This document shows positions 35,609 through 44,877 of a DNA stretch of 64,000 nucleotides, piece after piece. This stretch comes from Microscilla marina ATCC 23134 (GTDB lineage: Bacteria > Bacteroidota > Bacteroidia > Cytophagales > Microscillaceae), in NCBI RefSeq assembly GCF_000169175.1, contig NZ_AAWS01000005.1, positions 124,001 to 188,000 of the forward strand, read 5' to 3'. The position numbers and the translations under genes were made by a program. Below the pieces are notes generated by a model. That model did no database searches. It saw only the letters and a program-made list of their open reading frames with translations, and had not been told where the DNA came from. The stretch's first letter is position 1. Every line of letters starts with the position of its first letter.

Positions 35609-37345
35609 ATGTATAATAAACTAAAGGTAGGTCTGTGTTTGTGTGTAGTGTTGTTGAGTAGTGTGGCAATGGGGCAGTCAGGCTCTAAGCTCACCAGCCA
35701 ACCTGCAGGAGAGGTAAGAACATTGATGGCAGCTGCAGATGCTTTTATGAAAAGTGGGTCGTATCGCAATGCTTATAATACCTACCTAAAGTTAGTCAAT
35801 GTATACAAGCAAAAAAATAACCAGGCAGGGGTAGTAGCCAATGTAGATAAAATTATTGCGTTACACGAACAAAAGAAAATCAACCTTCCCTCTAACACCC
35901 TGATCAACTATTATGCTACCCGAAGTAGAGCTGCCAATGCTCTTGGACTGAAAACTACCCCCAAGATGTACTTGAATATGGCTGAAGTGTATGCCAAAGC
36001 AAAACAGATGAAGAAGGCTGTATACTTTGCCGAAAAAGGCTTGAGGTTATCTAACAACACCGAAACCGCTGATTTGCTCAATACCCTTTTGCGTAACCTG
36101 GATGTAGACAAAGTGGACTATAACGGTAACTATGGATTAAAGGCAAAGCTGAAGGCAGTACAACAGGAACTGGTACGCAAAGAAAATGCTTTGCAACGTC
36201 TAAAACGTCAAAGTGCTTTATTACGCAAGCAAATACTTGGGCAGGCAGAAGACTTAGAAAAAATGGACAGAAACCTTAAGTCTCAAACTGCCATTGCCAA
36301 GAACCGCCACCGAGTGAATGAACAACTCGAAGACTCTAACAATAAACGTAAGTGGTGGAACATTGTATTGGTATTTTTAGCATTGGTAGGTTTCATTGCT
36401 GGAGGTTACTCTGCCGCAAGGCTCTATTTCAATGGGCGTCAGCGCAAGCAAATAAATAGTAAGCTAATGAATAAAGAGGCTGCTTTGCTCACTGCCAAAG
36501 ATAAGCTACTGGATGCCAAAGACACCATCCAGTCTCAAAAAGAAGAGTTGCAAGATAAAAAATATACTATTCAACGCCATTTGTCAGAAATAGATGGTAG
36601 AAAAATAGAGTTGGTAGAGCTTACCGAGCAAGCACAGTTGCAAAAACGCCAATTGGCATATATGAAAGAGTCTAAGGTACAACTTGCCGAAACCATTGCC
36701 CAGGATTTAAAGAAGCCTTTAGATGTGATTTTGCGCAGTAAAGATTTAGTAGCTATTCAGGGAGCTGGTGACCAAATGAAAAAGTATACTGAAGAAATGC
36801 TTGCCATTCAGCAATACCTCAATGGCCACCTTGACTTAAAAATTGCTGATTTTAACTTCCATTATGTAGTGCAACAAACCATCGCTCCCTGGCTGGCTCA
36901 GGCAGAGAAGAAAGGCGTCATTGTGGTAAACCAGGTACCTGCGCAATATTGGGGTACTTTTGACAAAGGTTTGATTAGTCGTGTGATAGAAAAACTTTTT
37001 CGCAAGGCTATACAACATACCCTCACTGGAGGTAAAGTAGCTATTTCAGGGAAGCCAATACACCCCACAGAGACAAACGACCATTCAATTGGTGGGTTAG
37101 AGTTATCCATAGCCGACGATGGTGCCAGTATTTTGTATGATGAATTTCAGAAAATATTTCAACCATTGATGGATTTAAATGCCAGAGAGTTTTCTGACAA
37201 AGCATTGGCTGGTATTGACCTTACCTTTTGTAAAGTAGCACTAGAAGCACATCAAAGTAATATAAAAGTAGCATCAGAGACTGGAGTTGGCACTACTTTC
37301 ACTTTTCAATTGCCACTGGGTTCTCCACAACAAATGATTGATTAA
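35609..37345 (+). CDS. TPR protein with degenerate histidine-kinase core (pseudokinase)
   Basis: The ATG at 35609 is preferred over the TTG two codons earlier. The 578-residue protein has a signal peptide (about 1-23), a helical TPR-like region (about 30-170), a coiled coil, one membrane segment (about 252-272), a second coiled coil, and a kinase-like end. In the dimerisation motif the phospho-accepting His is replaced by Gln365 (IAQDLKKPL). In the ATP-binding domain the N-box Asn is Lys466 (FRKAIQHT), the G1 box reads DDGAS and the G2 box is GIDL, not GLGL. Catalysis is therefore unlikely, and a scaffolding or allosteric role is the simplest reading. It follows the kinase-cyclase by about 110 bases on the same strand. 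Confidence 0.88.
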   Translation: MYNKLKVGLCLCVVLLSSVAMGQSGSKLTSQPAGEVRTLMAAADAFMKSGSYRNAYNTYLKLVNVYKQKNNQAGVVANVDKIIALHEQKKINLPSNTLINYYATRSRAANALGLKTTPKMYLNMAEVYAKAKQMKKAVYFAEKGLRLSNNTETADLLNTLLRNLDVDKVDYNGNYGLKAKLKAVQQELVRKENALQRLKRQSALLRKQILGQAEDLEKMDRNLKSQTAIAKNRHRVNEQLEDSNNKRKWWNIVLVFLALVGFIAGGYSAARLYFNGRQRKQINSKLMNKEAALLTAKDKLLDAKDTIQSQKEELQDKKYTIQRHLSEIDGRKIELVELTEQAQLQKRQLAYMKESKVQLAETIAQDLKKPLDVILRSKDLVAIQGAGDQMKKYTEEMLAIQQYLNGHLDLKIADFNFHYVVQQTIAPWLAQAEKKGVIVVNQVPAQYWGTFDKGLISRVIEKLFRKAIQHTLTGGKVAISGKPIHPTETNDHSIGGLELSIADDGASILYDEFQKIFQPLMDLNAREFSDKALAGIDLTFCKVALEAHQSNIKVASETGVGTTFTFQLPLGSPQQMID

Positions 37346-37528
37346 TTCCATCGATCGTAAGTATTAATACTCAGATATTTAGCCTTTTTATTCTATAAAA
37401 AATTACGCTGTAGCACCTTTGTTGCAGGTAAATCATCGCATCCCCTCTTTGCCCCCCTTACCTTTGTAATATACAAATCAGACCTATTTCTGTTTTCATA
37501 TTACTTCATTAAACTATACAGTGCAAAG

Positions 37529-38302
37529 ATGGAAAATCATATTGCATATACCCTACTTCAGAACAATCCAGGCAAATTAATTTGCTCTCCAGCATTTCAG
37601 GCAAGCATCCGTAAAGTTGTAAACAAATGGGTACAACGCGGTTTTATTAAATATGGTCATACCGATGATTTAACCCAAGAGGTAAATGCCCTACTCTTAG
37701 AAAAACGTTGTTACCAGATTCAGAAAAATTATAAACTTGAATATGGTAGTCTGGTACTTTATTTTGAGCGTGTAGTGTATAACCTTTGTGTAGACTTGAT
37801 AGTAAAACCTACCAAAATAGACAAATACTGTTATTCTCTGGATGATGTTAATCCGCGTTTTGTGGCAATGCACAGCCAATATGAAAACGACTTATTAGAG
37901 ATAGAGAAAAGCCGACTGGTATTGCTTCTCAATAAATTTAATGAGAACAAAGACAAGTTTTTACTGTTGCTAAAATTATACAGCAGGCTTCCTCTGACTA
38001 CCAATGACATAAAAGACATCAGCCAAAAGGTCAATCGTAAAGCGACCAAAGAGTTGTTGAAAAACTTTGGGAAGTCTTATACAGACATAGAAGATCGGGA
38101 AATTTTTGAAAAAATAACCCCCATTTTTAATTTGGCAGAGCAGAAAAAAGTATCACCAGACGCCACCAGAAGGTGGTTTTCGTCTAAGGTAAATTTATTA
38201 ATTGAAAAAATGAACCGAAAAACACAAGGCATTGAATATGACCGTGAGGCATTGAAAAACCTTACCCAGATTGTGTTTAACAGAGTGTCATTGTCTGCTT
38301 AA
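37529..38302 (+). CDS. Divergent sigma-70 region-2-like protein
   Basis: The 257-residue protein has, in its first half (about 24-105), the pattern of sigma region 2: IRKVVNKWVQRGF, then TDDLTQEVNALLLEKR, then YFERVVYNLCVDLI, matching the helix with DxxQE and the aromatic-Arg-Asn-Asp promoter-melting motif. The rest is helical and basic, but a canonical region 4 helix-turn-helix is not evident (the segment around SPDATRRWFSSKVNLLIEKM is a candidate). It could be a divergent ECF sigma factor or a protein derived from one. It sits between the pseudokinase and the REC-kinase genes, which suggests control by this signalling cluster; this is inferred from position. Confidence 0.8.
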   Translation: MENHIAYTLLQNNPGKLICSPAFQASIRKVVNKWVQRGFIKYGHTDDLTQEVNALLLEKRCYQIQKNYKLEYGSLVLYFERVVYNLCVDLIVKPTKIDKYCYSLDDVNPRFVAMHSQYENDLLEIEKSRLVLLLNKFNENKDKFLLLLKLYSRLPLTTNDIKDISQKVNRKATKELLKNFGKSYTDIEDREIFEKITPIFNLAEQKKVSPDATRRWFSSKVNLLIEKMNRKTQGIEYDREALKNLTQIVFNRVSLSA

Positions 38303-38317
38303 ATTTTGTGTTGTTTT

Positions 38318-38430
38318 GGGGCGGTCTCATAATCATTTCATTAGCCCACACTTGCCAGGTTTTTAAAATCTGGCAAGTGTAATACTTTAAAACCCATTTT
38401 TTGGTAATGTTTGAGTCATGAGATAGCCCC
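38318..38430. mobile_element. MITE-like element with terminal inverted repeats
   Basis: This 113-bp non-coding segment is bounded by imperfect inverted repeats, GGGGCGGTCTCAT at the left and, read inward from the right, GGGGCTATCTCAT. A near-perfect internal palindrome (CACTTGCCAG/CTGGCAAGTG, 38349-38358 with 38370-38379) lies inside. It has no reading frame. The ends look like those of transposases whose tips begin GGGGCTGTCTCA, from memory of such IS families. No target duplication is clear. Confidence 0.55.
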
Positions 38431-38696
38431 AAGGGTAAAATCTTCGTGTTGTAAACCAAGCATTTTTATACATTTCCTGTATTATTGTCTAAAAGTATCA
38501 CCTGTTTTGATTTGTTACTTAGTCAAGATTAAATTTAAGGATATACTTGCGAAATAGTGTTACACTTCTTTGTTGATAAAAATTCATATAACTCAGCGGA
38601 ATTCAAAAAGCAAACTGTAGCGCCCTGAATTATTTCACTAAATCTTATCTCCAATTCAATCCTTGACTATTTGGTACCCAAAAGACCTCATAATGT

Positions 38697-40013
38697 ATGA
38701 AAGAGTATAGCATTCTTGTGATTGATGATCAATACAATAATTTAAAAACTATTACGGCTTATTTTGATGCCTCACTAGAGCCTTATGCCATCTTGGGAGC
38801 CACCAGCGGCATGATGGGGTATCAACTGGCGCTTGACAAACGCCCTGACCTGATTATTATGGATTGGGAAATGCCAGAAATGAGTGGAATTGAGGCGGTA
38901 AAAAAACTAAAAGCATCACCTGTTACCAAAGACATTCCCATTATTATGGCTACTGGGGTAATGACTCATCCCGATGACCTGCGTACAGCACTGGAGGCGG
39001 GTGCCATTGATTATGTGCGTAAACCTATCGACAAAGTAGAATTACTGGCTCGTACCCGTTCAGCTATTGCCTTGTCAGAGTCTTATCAGCAAATCAAACT
39101 TTTGTCAGACTTTAAACAAGCAATGACCCACATGCTGGTGCATGATCTCAAGAATTCATTGGGGGTAGTGATGAATTTATCTGAAAAGCCTAAAGTAATA
39201 GAGGCTGGACGACAAATGACTCATTTGGTCATGAACTTGTTAGATGTACAAAAGTTTGAAGATGCCAACATTGAAGTACAAAGTGTACCTTATCCGTTTG
39301 TGCAGGTGTTGGCGCAGGCAGTGTCTCAGGTAGACTATTTGCGGATGCAAAAAAACATTGCCTTGGACTATGACAATCATTTAAAAGCCTTGGTGTTGAT
39401 AGATGAAGGCTTGATTTTAAGGGTTTTGGTAAATTTATTACACAATGCCATTAAGTTTAGCCCTCAAAACAGCACCATCAGCATAAAGGCAGAAGCAGTA
39501 AAAAGCGAATGGCTTAAGGTGCAAATCACGGATCAGGGAACAGGAATAGCTACGTCACATATTGAGAAGATATTTGATAAATACTATCAGGTAGAAGTAA
39601 AAAACCAAGAACAGATTCAATCAACAGGGTTGGGGCTTACTTTTTGCAAATTTGCGATAGAAGCTCATGGAGGCGAAATAGGGGTAGAGTCGCGAGAAGG
39701 AGAGGGGAGTACTTTTTGGCTCACTTTGCCTATGTCTTTCAGGGCGTCAGCTGCTACTGTTGGTGGTGTGCTGGAAACTGCCAACCTAGGGAACGATATA
39801 ATGCTTACGGTAGATGATCAACAGGCGTTGGCTACTTTCCGGGCAGACATAGTTGTGCTGAAGTTTTATGAGGCCTCCAAACTCAAACGTTTGTTGAATA
39901 ATATTCCTGCCCAAAGTGCCTCTGTTGAGCGTTGGAAAGAAGCCATTCAACAAGCTGTATTAAACTCAAATAGAACACAATTCGAGTACTTGAAAAGCTT
40001 ATTAATTGGATGA
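38697..40013 (+). CDS. REC-histidine kinase (response-regulator-linked sensor kinase)
   Basis: The 438-residue cytoplasmic protein has an N-terminal REC domain (about 4-120) with the acidic pair Asp10/Asp11, phospho-accepting Asp56 (IIMDWEMPEMSG) and Lys109 (YVRKP). It continues into a HisKA-type helix with His149 (MLVHDLKNSLG) and a HATPase_c domain with intact N-box (LLHNAIKFSP) and GLGLTFCK box. The last 70 residues are extra (RRLLNNI-type helices). This arrangement, REC before kinase, lets one phosphorelay gate another kinase. The stop overlaps the ATG of the next REC gene by four bases (ATGA), so the two are made together and probably form a relay. Confidence 0.94.
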   Translation: MKEYSILVIDDQYNNLKTITAYFDASLEPYAILGATSGMMGYQLALDKRPDLIIMDWEMPEMSGIEAVKKLKASPVTKDIPIIMATGVMTHPDDLRTALEAGAIDYVRKPIDKVELLARTRSAIALSESYQQIKLLSDFKQAMTHMLVHDLKNSLGVVMNLSEKPKVIEAGRQMTHLVMNLLDVQKFEDANIEVQSVPYPFVQVLAQAVSQVDYLRMQKNIALDYDNHLKALVLIDEGLILRVLVNLLHNAIKFSPQNSTISIKAEAVKSEWLKVQITDQGTGIATSHIEKIFDKYYQVEVKNQEQIQSTGLGLTFCKFAIEAHGGEIGVESREGEGSTFWLTLPMSFRASAATVGGVLETANLGNDIMLTVDDQQALATFRADIVVLKFYEASKLKRLLNNIPAQSASVERWKEAIQQAVLNSNRTQFEYLKSLLIG

Positions 40014-40834
40014 AAGAATATAGAGTTTTAGCCATTGATGATGAACAGTATAACTTAGATGTTTATTTACAACTGTTTGAAGATAAAACTAACTATGAGT
40101 TAATGGTGGCAAACAATGGCACAATGGGGTATGAAATCGCCATTGAGCTATTACCCGACCTGATCATTACCGATTGGCAAATGCCTGATATTGATGGTAT
40201 TACGCTTATTACTAAGTTTAAAGCTGAAAAAAACACCCAGGACATTCCCATTATAGTAGCCACCGGAGCCATGACCTCCCCCAAAGACTTAAAAACAGCG
40301 TTGACTTCGGGTGCTATTGATTATGTACGCAAGCCCATAGATGAGGTAGAGCTACTTGCCAGAGTAAATGTGGCGTTGCGTTTAGCAGCTGCTTATGCAG
40401 AAGTCAAACTTGCCAAAGAGCAACAGCAAAGGCAGTTGGCAACCCTTACCTTACAAAGCAATCATAAAGATAAGCTACTTACTCAAATTCAGCAGAAGCT
40501 TGAACAAGCCCCCATATCGGTGAAACCTTTTCTGAAGCCCATTATCAAAGAAATTAGCAGCGAGGTTCGGTTTTCCCAGGATTGGGACTCTTTTAAAATG
40601 CATTTTGAACAAGTGCATCCACAGTTTTTTGCCCGGCTGCAAAGAAAATATGCCGAGCTGACACCTTATGAGCTGAAGTTTTGTGCTTATACTAAGATGA
40701 ACTTGAGCACAAAAGAGATAGCCGACTTGCTCAACATTACTCCCCGGTCAACACAGGTAACCCGTGGGCGTATTAAAAAGAAAATGGGACTAGACAAAAC
40801 GTGTGATTTCAGAGAATACTTTTTGAAATATTAA
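40010..40834 (+). CDS. Response regulator with C-terminal LuxR-like helix-turn-helix
   Basis: The 274-residue protein has a REC domain close in sequence to that of the preceding gene (Asp56-type acceptor in IITDWQMPDIDG, conserved YVRKPID), which indicates duplication. A coiled coil of about 60 residues follows, and the C-terminal part (LTPYELKFCAYTKMNLSTKE, then IADLLNITPRSTQVTRGRIKK) is a LuxR/GerE-type helix-turn-helix of the kind found at the end of Bacteroidota sensor proteins. It is likely the DNA-binding output of the REC-kinase, with which it overlaps by four bases. Confidence 0.94.
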   Translation: MKEYRVLAIDDEQYNLDVYLQLFEDKTNYELMVANNGTMGYEIAIELLPDLIITDWQMPDIDGITLITKFKAEKNTQDIPIIVATGAMTSPKDLKTALTSGAIDYVRKPIDEVELLARVNVALRLAAAYAEVKLAKEQQQRQLATLTLQSNHKDKLLTQIQQKLEQAPISVKPFLKPIIKEISSEVRFSQDWDSFKMHFEQVHPQFFARLQRKYAELTPYELKFCAYTKMNLSTKEIADLLNITPRSTQVTRGRIKKKMGLDKTCDFREYFLKY

Positions 40835-40946
40835 TATTGTGAGAAGATATAGAACATAAAAGTGAGAGGGTGTTTATACAAAGTTGTTGGGTTTTTATAG
40901 ACCTTTTCTATACTTTTGTTTTTGCGCTAAAAAATCTCCAATATAT

Positions 40947-41927
40947 ATGCTCGAATCTTTTAAAACCATTATAAGCCTCATTGCCTATGTGTCGCTTGGT
41001 TTTACTTTTATGGAAGTTTATTTGACCCTAAATAAGCTTTGGAAGAGGAGACATGATCGGAAAGTAGCAGAGAGTATTTCGATTACAGGTAAGTTTATTG
41101 GCTTTTTTACCAGCTCGGTATTTGTGCTTAATTTTTCTTTTGCTTATCACTGGCAAGGTGCCATCAATGCTTCTTTTTGGGCTTTTGCGGCAGTTGTTCA
41201 GATATTTATTGGTGCTGGTTTGTGGGTAGTGGGTCAGCAAAAAGCTGGTTTTTGGACCCTGGTCAAAAGGGCTTTGAAGCTAGAGCGAAAAGAAGCAGGT
41301 GATCTTGCTAAATCGTTTTTTAGACCATCGCAAGCCTATAAAGTAATAGAAATATTGAGTAAAGTGGCTATGATAGATGAAGTGCTCGACGATAGTGAAA
41401 AGGAGTTTATTCAGCAATTTGCCGAACTATGGGATATTCACTTCGACTGGGAAGAGTTTACCAAAGAGAACGGGCAACATAGCCCTATTTCTTTTACCGA
41501 GTTGCGCAACGCTATGGTAGAGTACTTGCATACTTCGCCACCCACCGACCAAGTGTCTCAATTGGGCGACGTATTGAATATGTTGGTAAGAATAGATGGG
41601 GTAGTGTCAGAAGAAGAAGAGCTGGTACTGGAAGAGTTAATGGGGCTTATAAAACAATACGAAGACGAAGATCCTTCTACTGTGTTGTATAGCATAGCCA
41701 TTGTGCCACAAAGTGCTGAACAGGAACAAGCCATACTACAAACAATGCCTACCTTGCGCAAAAGCCAGGTGGCAGGTGGACACGCATTTCTAATTGGTCC
41801 CTTTCACTCTCAAAAATATGCGCAGATTGTATGCAATAAATATCGTATGTTGAGGTGCTTTAGTGTTGTTGTAGAGATGGAAGACAGTCTCGATCTTTCC
41901 CAAAGTACACTTCCTGATCATTCCTGA
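40947..41927 (+). CDS. Membrane protein with TerB-like helical domain
   Basis: The ATG at 40947 (MLESFKTIISL) is chosen because the upstream frame has a poor start. The 326-residue protein has three membrane segments (about 7-27, 50-70, 78-97) and a cytoplasmic acidic helical domain (about 120-235) with two repeats of the form A-(M/L)-(I/V)-D-(E/G)-V-(L/V)-(D/S)-(D/E)-x-E, as in TerB-like domains (AMIDEVLDDSEKEF and VRIDGVVSEEEELV). The C-terminus has a small alpha/beta region (SIAIVPQSAEQEQAI and FLIGPFHSQKYAQ). TerB domains are linked to envelope stress and metal tolerance, but are also used as generic interaction modules. Specific function is unknown. Confidence 0.75.
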   Translation: MLESFKTIISLIAYVSLGFTFMEVYLTLNKLWKRRHDRKVAESISITGKFIGFFTSSVFVLNFSFAYHWQGAINASFWAFAAVVQIFIGAGLWVVGQQKAGFWTLVKRALKLERKEAGDLAKSFFRPSQAYKVIEILSKVAMIDEVLDDSEKEFIQQFAELWDIHFDWEEFTKENGQHSPISFTELRNAMVEYLHTSPPTDQVSQLGDVLNMLVRIDGVVSEEEELVLEELMGLIKQYEDEDPSTVLYSIAIVPQSAEQEQAILQTMPTLRKSQVAGGHAFLIGPFHSQKYAQIVCNKYRMLRCFSVVVEMEDSLDLSQSTLPDHS

Positions 41928-42493
41928 GTTTATTTCCTTTATAAACTACTTTTTAATTGGCCAACAGGTGACAGGTAGGCTGTTCAAAATTAGGTGATTT
42001 CTTCCCCTCATTTTTTCTAAATTTCTGTAGTAAATACCAAAGTAAATTCACCCACAAAACACCCTTTCCGCCTCGGTTGTGTGTTTTCACCAACCGATCG
42101 ATACCCCGAAAAACAGCGTTTAAGCGTAGATTCGTGTCAGTCGGTGTGTCACGCGACCGAGGAGAATGACGTTTAATGACGTTTTTTGAAAATTGGTTGG
42201 ACTCTGAATAAAACAGCCCCATATTGAGTAAATAAACTCGCCATAATAATTAAGGATGGCTTAAATGGGGCATTTTTTTAAAATTTTGAACAGCCTAGAT
42301 GACATGTTAGTGCTGGACACGTACCTTGAGTTTACTGATAGGGTGGTGGTTGGCATGTAAGAAATTTTGATTTTTAAGACACATTTTAAAGTTTCTATTT
42401 AGCTTTGCATTTCAAAGATGACTTCTGAGGGGGTTGAATAAGGATAAAATAAGCATCAAAACAGTTGTAGGTTTTTGATGTGGAGGTTATAGA
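41928..42493. other. Intergenic region upstream of the 7TMR-DISM gene
   Basis: Apart from the family A repeat at 42069-42170, this gap of about 566 bases shows no gene. An 89-codon minus-strand frame over the repeat is a shadow of its palindromes. The promoter of the downstream gene must lie in the last 250 bases; no consensus pair was recognised. Confidence 0.55.
42069..42170. repeat. Palindromic repeat, family A
   Basis: A GCCTC tag leads into a 7-bp stem TCGGTTG/CAACCGA (42073-42079 with 42091-42097). A second, inverted half (around 42142-42164, ending CGACCGAGGAG) faces it across a spacer. The layout matches the copies at 59.8, 60.9, 62.3 and 62.5 kb, although the stem arms differ. Confidence 0.75.
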
Positions 42494-44692
42494 ATGCAAA
42501 ATAAATGGTTTATTAAAGTATGGTTTGTGGCAAGTATAGTTTGGCTACTGTTGACAGAGAGCGTTGCCCAACCCAATTTGTCGGTAATGAAGCTATCAGG
42601 CACCAAGCCAAGCTATACCATAGGCAAATATATGGCTGTATTGGAAGACAAAACCAATCAGTTGAGTTTTGAACAGGTGCGGGCGTCTAAAGCCAAATTT
42701 ACATTGTCATCTACTAAAAACCTTAACCTGGGGTTTTCTGATGCTACCTATTGGCTGAAATTTAGGGTAAAGAAAACGGATTCATTGCTCAATAGTTGGC
42801 TGATCAATCAAGACTACCCTTTGATTGACCAAGTGATACTGTATTATAAAGACGCCACGGGTAATTGGCAAAACAAACGCAATGGTGACATGTTGCCCTT
42901 ATACGCCAAAACGCTTCCATACCGTACCATTGTTTTTCCTTTAAACGGACTGGTTACCAACAAAACCTATATTTTTTATCTCAAAGTACGTTCTTCAGGC
43001 ACCATTCAGTTGCCGTTGTATATTCAAAAAACCGACTACTACCACCAGCAACAAGTACGCACCGAAATGTTTTACGGCATTTTTGTAGGCATTCTGTTCT
43101 TGATTACCATTACTAATGTATTTCTGGGCATTATCTTTAGGCAACGAGTATATTTTTTTTATGTACTTTATATTACCGGGTGCTTGTTGTTATACACGTC
43201 GCTTAGTGGGCACGCCTACCAGTATATTTGGGGTAACCTGCCTGAAATTAATAACCCCATGCTGATAATCTCTATGGGCATGTTTATCACTGGCTTGGCG
43301 TTTTTTGTCCAGGATTTTATTCGAATAAAAAACACTTTAATTAAAGTGACCCTCAAAACCTTGGCGTTGGTAGGGGTTTTATTCATGGTGATAGCTTTTG
43401 TAGTGCCCTATAATAAAATTGTACGTTGGGCCACCTTAGCGTCGTCGTTTACCTTGTTGGTTACCCTTATTGCAGGTATTTATGCCTTGGTGCGAAAACA
43501 AGCTTCAGCCCGGTATTTTGTGCTTGCTTTTGCTATCTATGCCTTGGGTGCATTAATGGTTGTTTTTAGGGCGATGGGACTATTACCCGTGAGTTTTTTT
43601 GCTACCCACGCCGTAGAGATAGCCAATGTAATAGAAATAGTGCTTATTGCCTTTGCGTTGAGTGATCGTTATAGACGAGAACAAATACAAAATCAGAAAG
43701 CTAAAGCGCAGGCACAGCGAGAAGCCCTGTATGCGCAAAAACAGGCCCTATACATTCAGAAAGAGGCCAACGAAAACCTGGAAAGTAAAGTACAGGTGCG
43801 CACCAGCGAGCTGGAACTGAAAAATGAGGCGCTACTCAAGATAAGCGAAGAGCTAAGAGAAAACCTTGACGCCCTCAAAGCCACCCAAGAGCTGGTAAAA
43901 TACAACGCTAACCTGGTATCGCAGAAAAACCGCCGTATTCAAGATAGTATTAAGTCGGCATTGAGCATTCAACGCGCCATTTTACCCAACAAAGAAGAGC
44001 GTGCCCATATACTAGGGGAACATTACATTATATACCGACCCAAAGATGTGGTGTCGGGCGATTTTTACTGGATAAAACAAATAGGAAACAAGGTTATGTT
44101 GGCGGCAGTAGACTGTACTGGACATGGGGTACCAGGTGCCTTTATGTCTTTGATTGGCTACAATGCCCTGGAGAAAATAATTGTGGGCAATCAAAATACC
44201 GACCCTGCCCATGCATTGAATGAACTCCACGAGGAAATTCGCAGCTTATTTGCCAAACAAAAGCATTTTACAAGTAGTGGAATGGACATTGTGCTCATAG
44301 CCTTGGAAAAACAACCTAATGGCGATACTCAGTTGGTATTTGCCGGAGCCAAATCTGACGTATATTATATAGAGCCTCCTTACCGAAGTTTGCATCGCCT
44401 TAAGGGAGATAACTTATACATTGGAGACTTGAATAAATCACAAAAAAAGTTTGCCAACCAAAGCTTAACGCTTAAAAAGGATAGCCTGGTGTATACAGGT
44501 TCAGATGGTTTACGTGATCAGAACAACGTAAATCGCAAAAGGTTTGGAGGAGGGCGTTTACAGGTGGTGTTGCAAGAGCATGCCATGCTACCACTGAATG
44601 AACAAAAACGAGCCCTTGAAGAAATACTAGATCAATACCAACGCGACACTACCCAAAGAGATGATATTCTGTGGATGGGGGTAAAGCTATAG
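42494..44692 (+). CDS. 7TMR-DISM receptor with SpoIIE-type PP2C phosphatase output
   Basis: The 732-residue protein has a signal peptide (about 1-26, ending ESVAQ), an extracellular 7TMR-DISMED2-like beta-sandwich (about 40-185, with YWLKFRVKK and KTYIFYLKVRSSG), seven membrane segments (about 193-400), a long coiled coil (about 400-480) and a SpoIIE/PP2C phosphatase (about 490-732). Acidic metal motifs are VSGDFYWIKQ, AAVDCTGHGVPGAFMSL, SGMDIVLIAL and VYTGSDGLRDQNN. 7TMR-DISM receptors are thought to sense carbohydrates or other small ligands and drive varied cytoplasmic outputs. The target should be a phosphorylated STAS protein, none of which is adjacent. Confidence 0.95.
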   Translation: MQNKWFIKVWFVASIVWLLLTESVAQPNLSVMKLSGTKPSYTIGKYMAVLEDKTNQLSFEQVRASKAKFTLSSTKNLNLGFSDATYWLKFRVKKTDSLLNSWLINQDYPLIDQVILYYKDATGNWQNKRNGDMLPLYAKTLPYRTIVFPLNGLVTNKTYIFYLKVRSSGTIQLPLYIQKTDYYHQQQVRTEMFYGIFVGILFLITITNVFLGIIFRQRVYFFYVLYITGCLLLYTSLSGHAYQYIWGNLPEINNPMLIISMGMFITGLAFFVQDFIRIKNTLIKVTLKTLALVGVLFMVIAFVVPYNKIVRWATLASSFTLLVTLIAGIYALVRKQASARYFVLAFAIYALGALMVVFRAMGLLPVSFFATHAVEIANVIEIVLIAFALSDRYRREQIQNQKAKAQAQREALYAQKQALYIQKEANENLESKVQVRTSELELKNEALLKISEELRENLDALKATQELVKYNANLVSQKNRRIQDSIKSALSIQRAILPNKEERAHILGEHYIIYRPKDVVSGDFYWIKQIGNKVMLAAVDCTGHGVPGAFMSLIGYNALEKIIVGNQNTDPAHALNELHEEIRSLFAKQKHFTSSGMDIVLIALEKQPNGDTQLVFAGAKSDVYYIEPPYRSLHRLKGDNLYIGDLNKSQKKFANQSLTLKKDSLVYTGSDGLRDQNNVNRKRFGGGRLQVVLQEHAMLPLNEQKRALEEILDQYQRDTTQRDDILWMGVKL

Positions 44693-44771
44693 TTGAGTTT
44701 TTAAGTGGCTGGCAGTTTACTTAGTAAAACGTAAAAAATAAAGTACTCCAAAAGGACAAAATATTTGGTGG

Positions 44772-44826
44772 GAGGACGAGCGAAAAAATCTTTGCATAGC
44801 TAAAGCTATGGAACTATTTTTTTGAG
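44772..44826. repeat. Palindromic repeat, family C
   Basis: GACGAGCGAAAAAAT on one side and ATTTTTTTGAGAAGTA on the other enclose the hairpin CATAGC-TAAA-GCTATG (44795-44810). The same plan recurs at 50.3 and 53.8 kb. It also lies where a terminator for either convergent gene would be expected. Confidence 0.65.
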
Positions 44827-44877
44827 AAGTACCCCTGCCAGAGATGCCGTTCTATGGATTAGGTTATTTTTGTAGTT

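Noticed and set aside
37458-37466. TACCTTTG before the sigma-like gene as a promoter
   Set aside because: The -7 form is right but no TTTG lies at the usual upstream distance.
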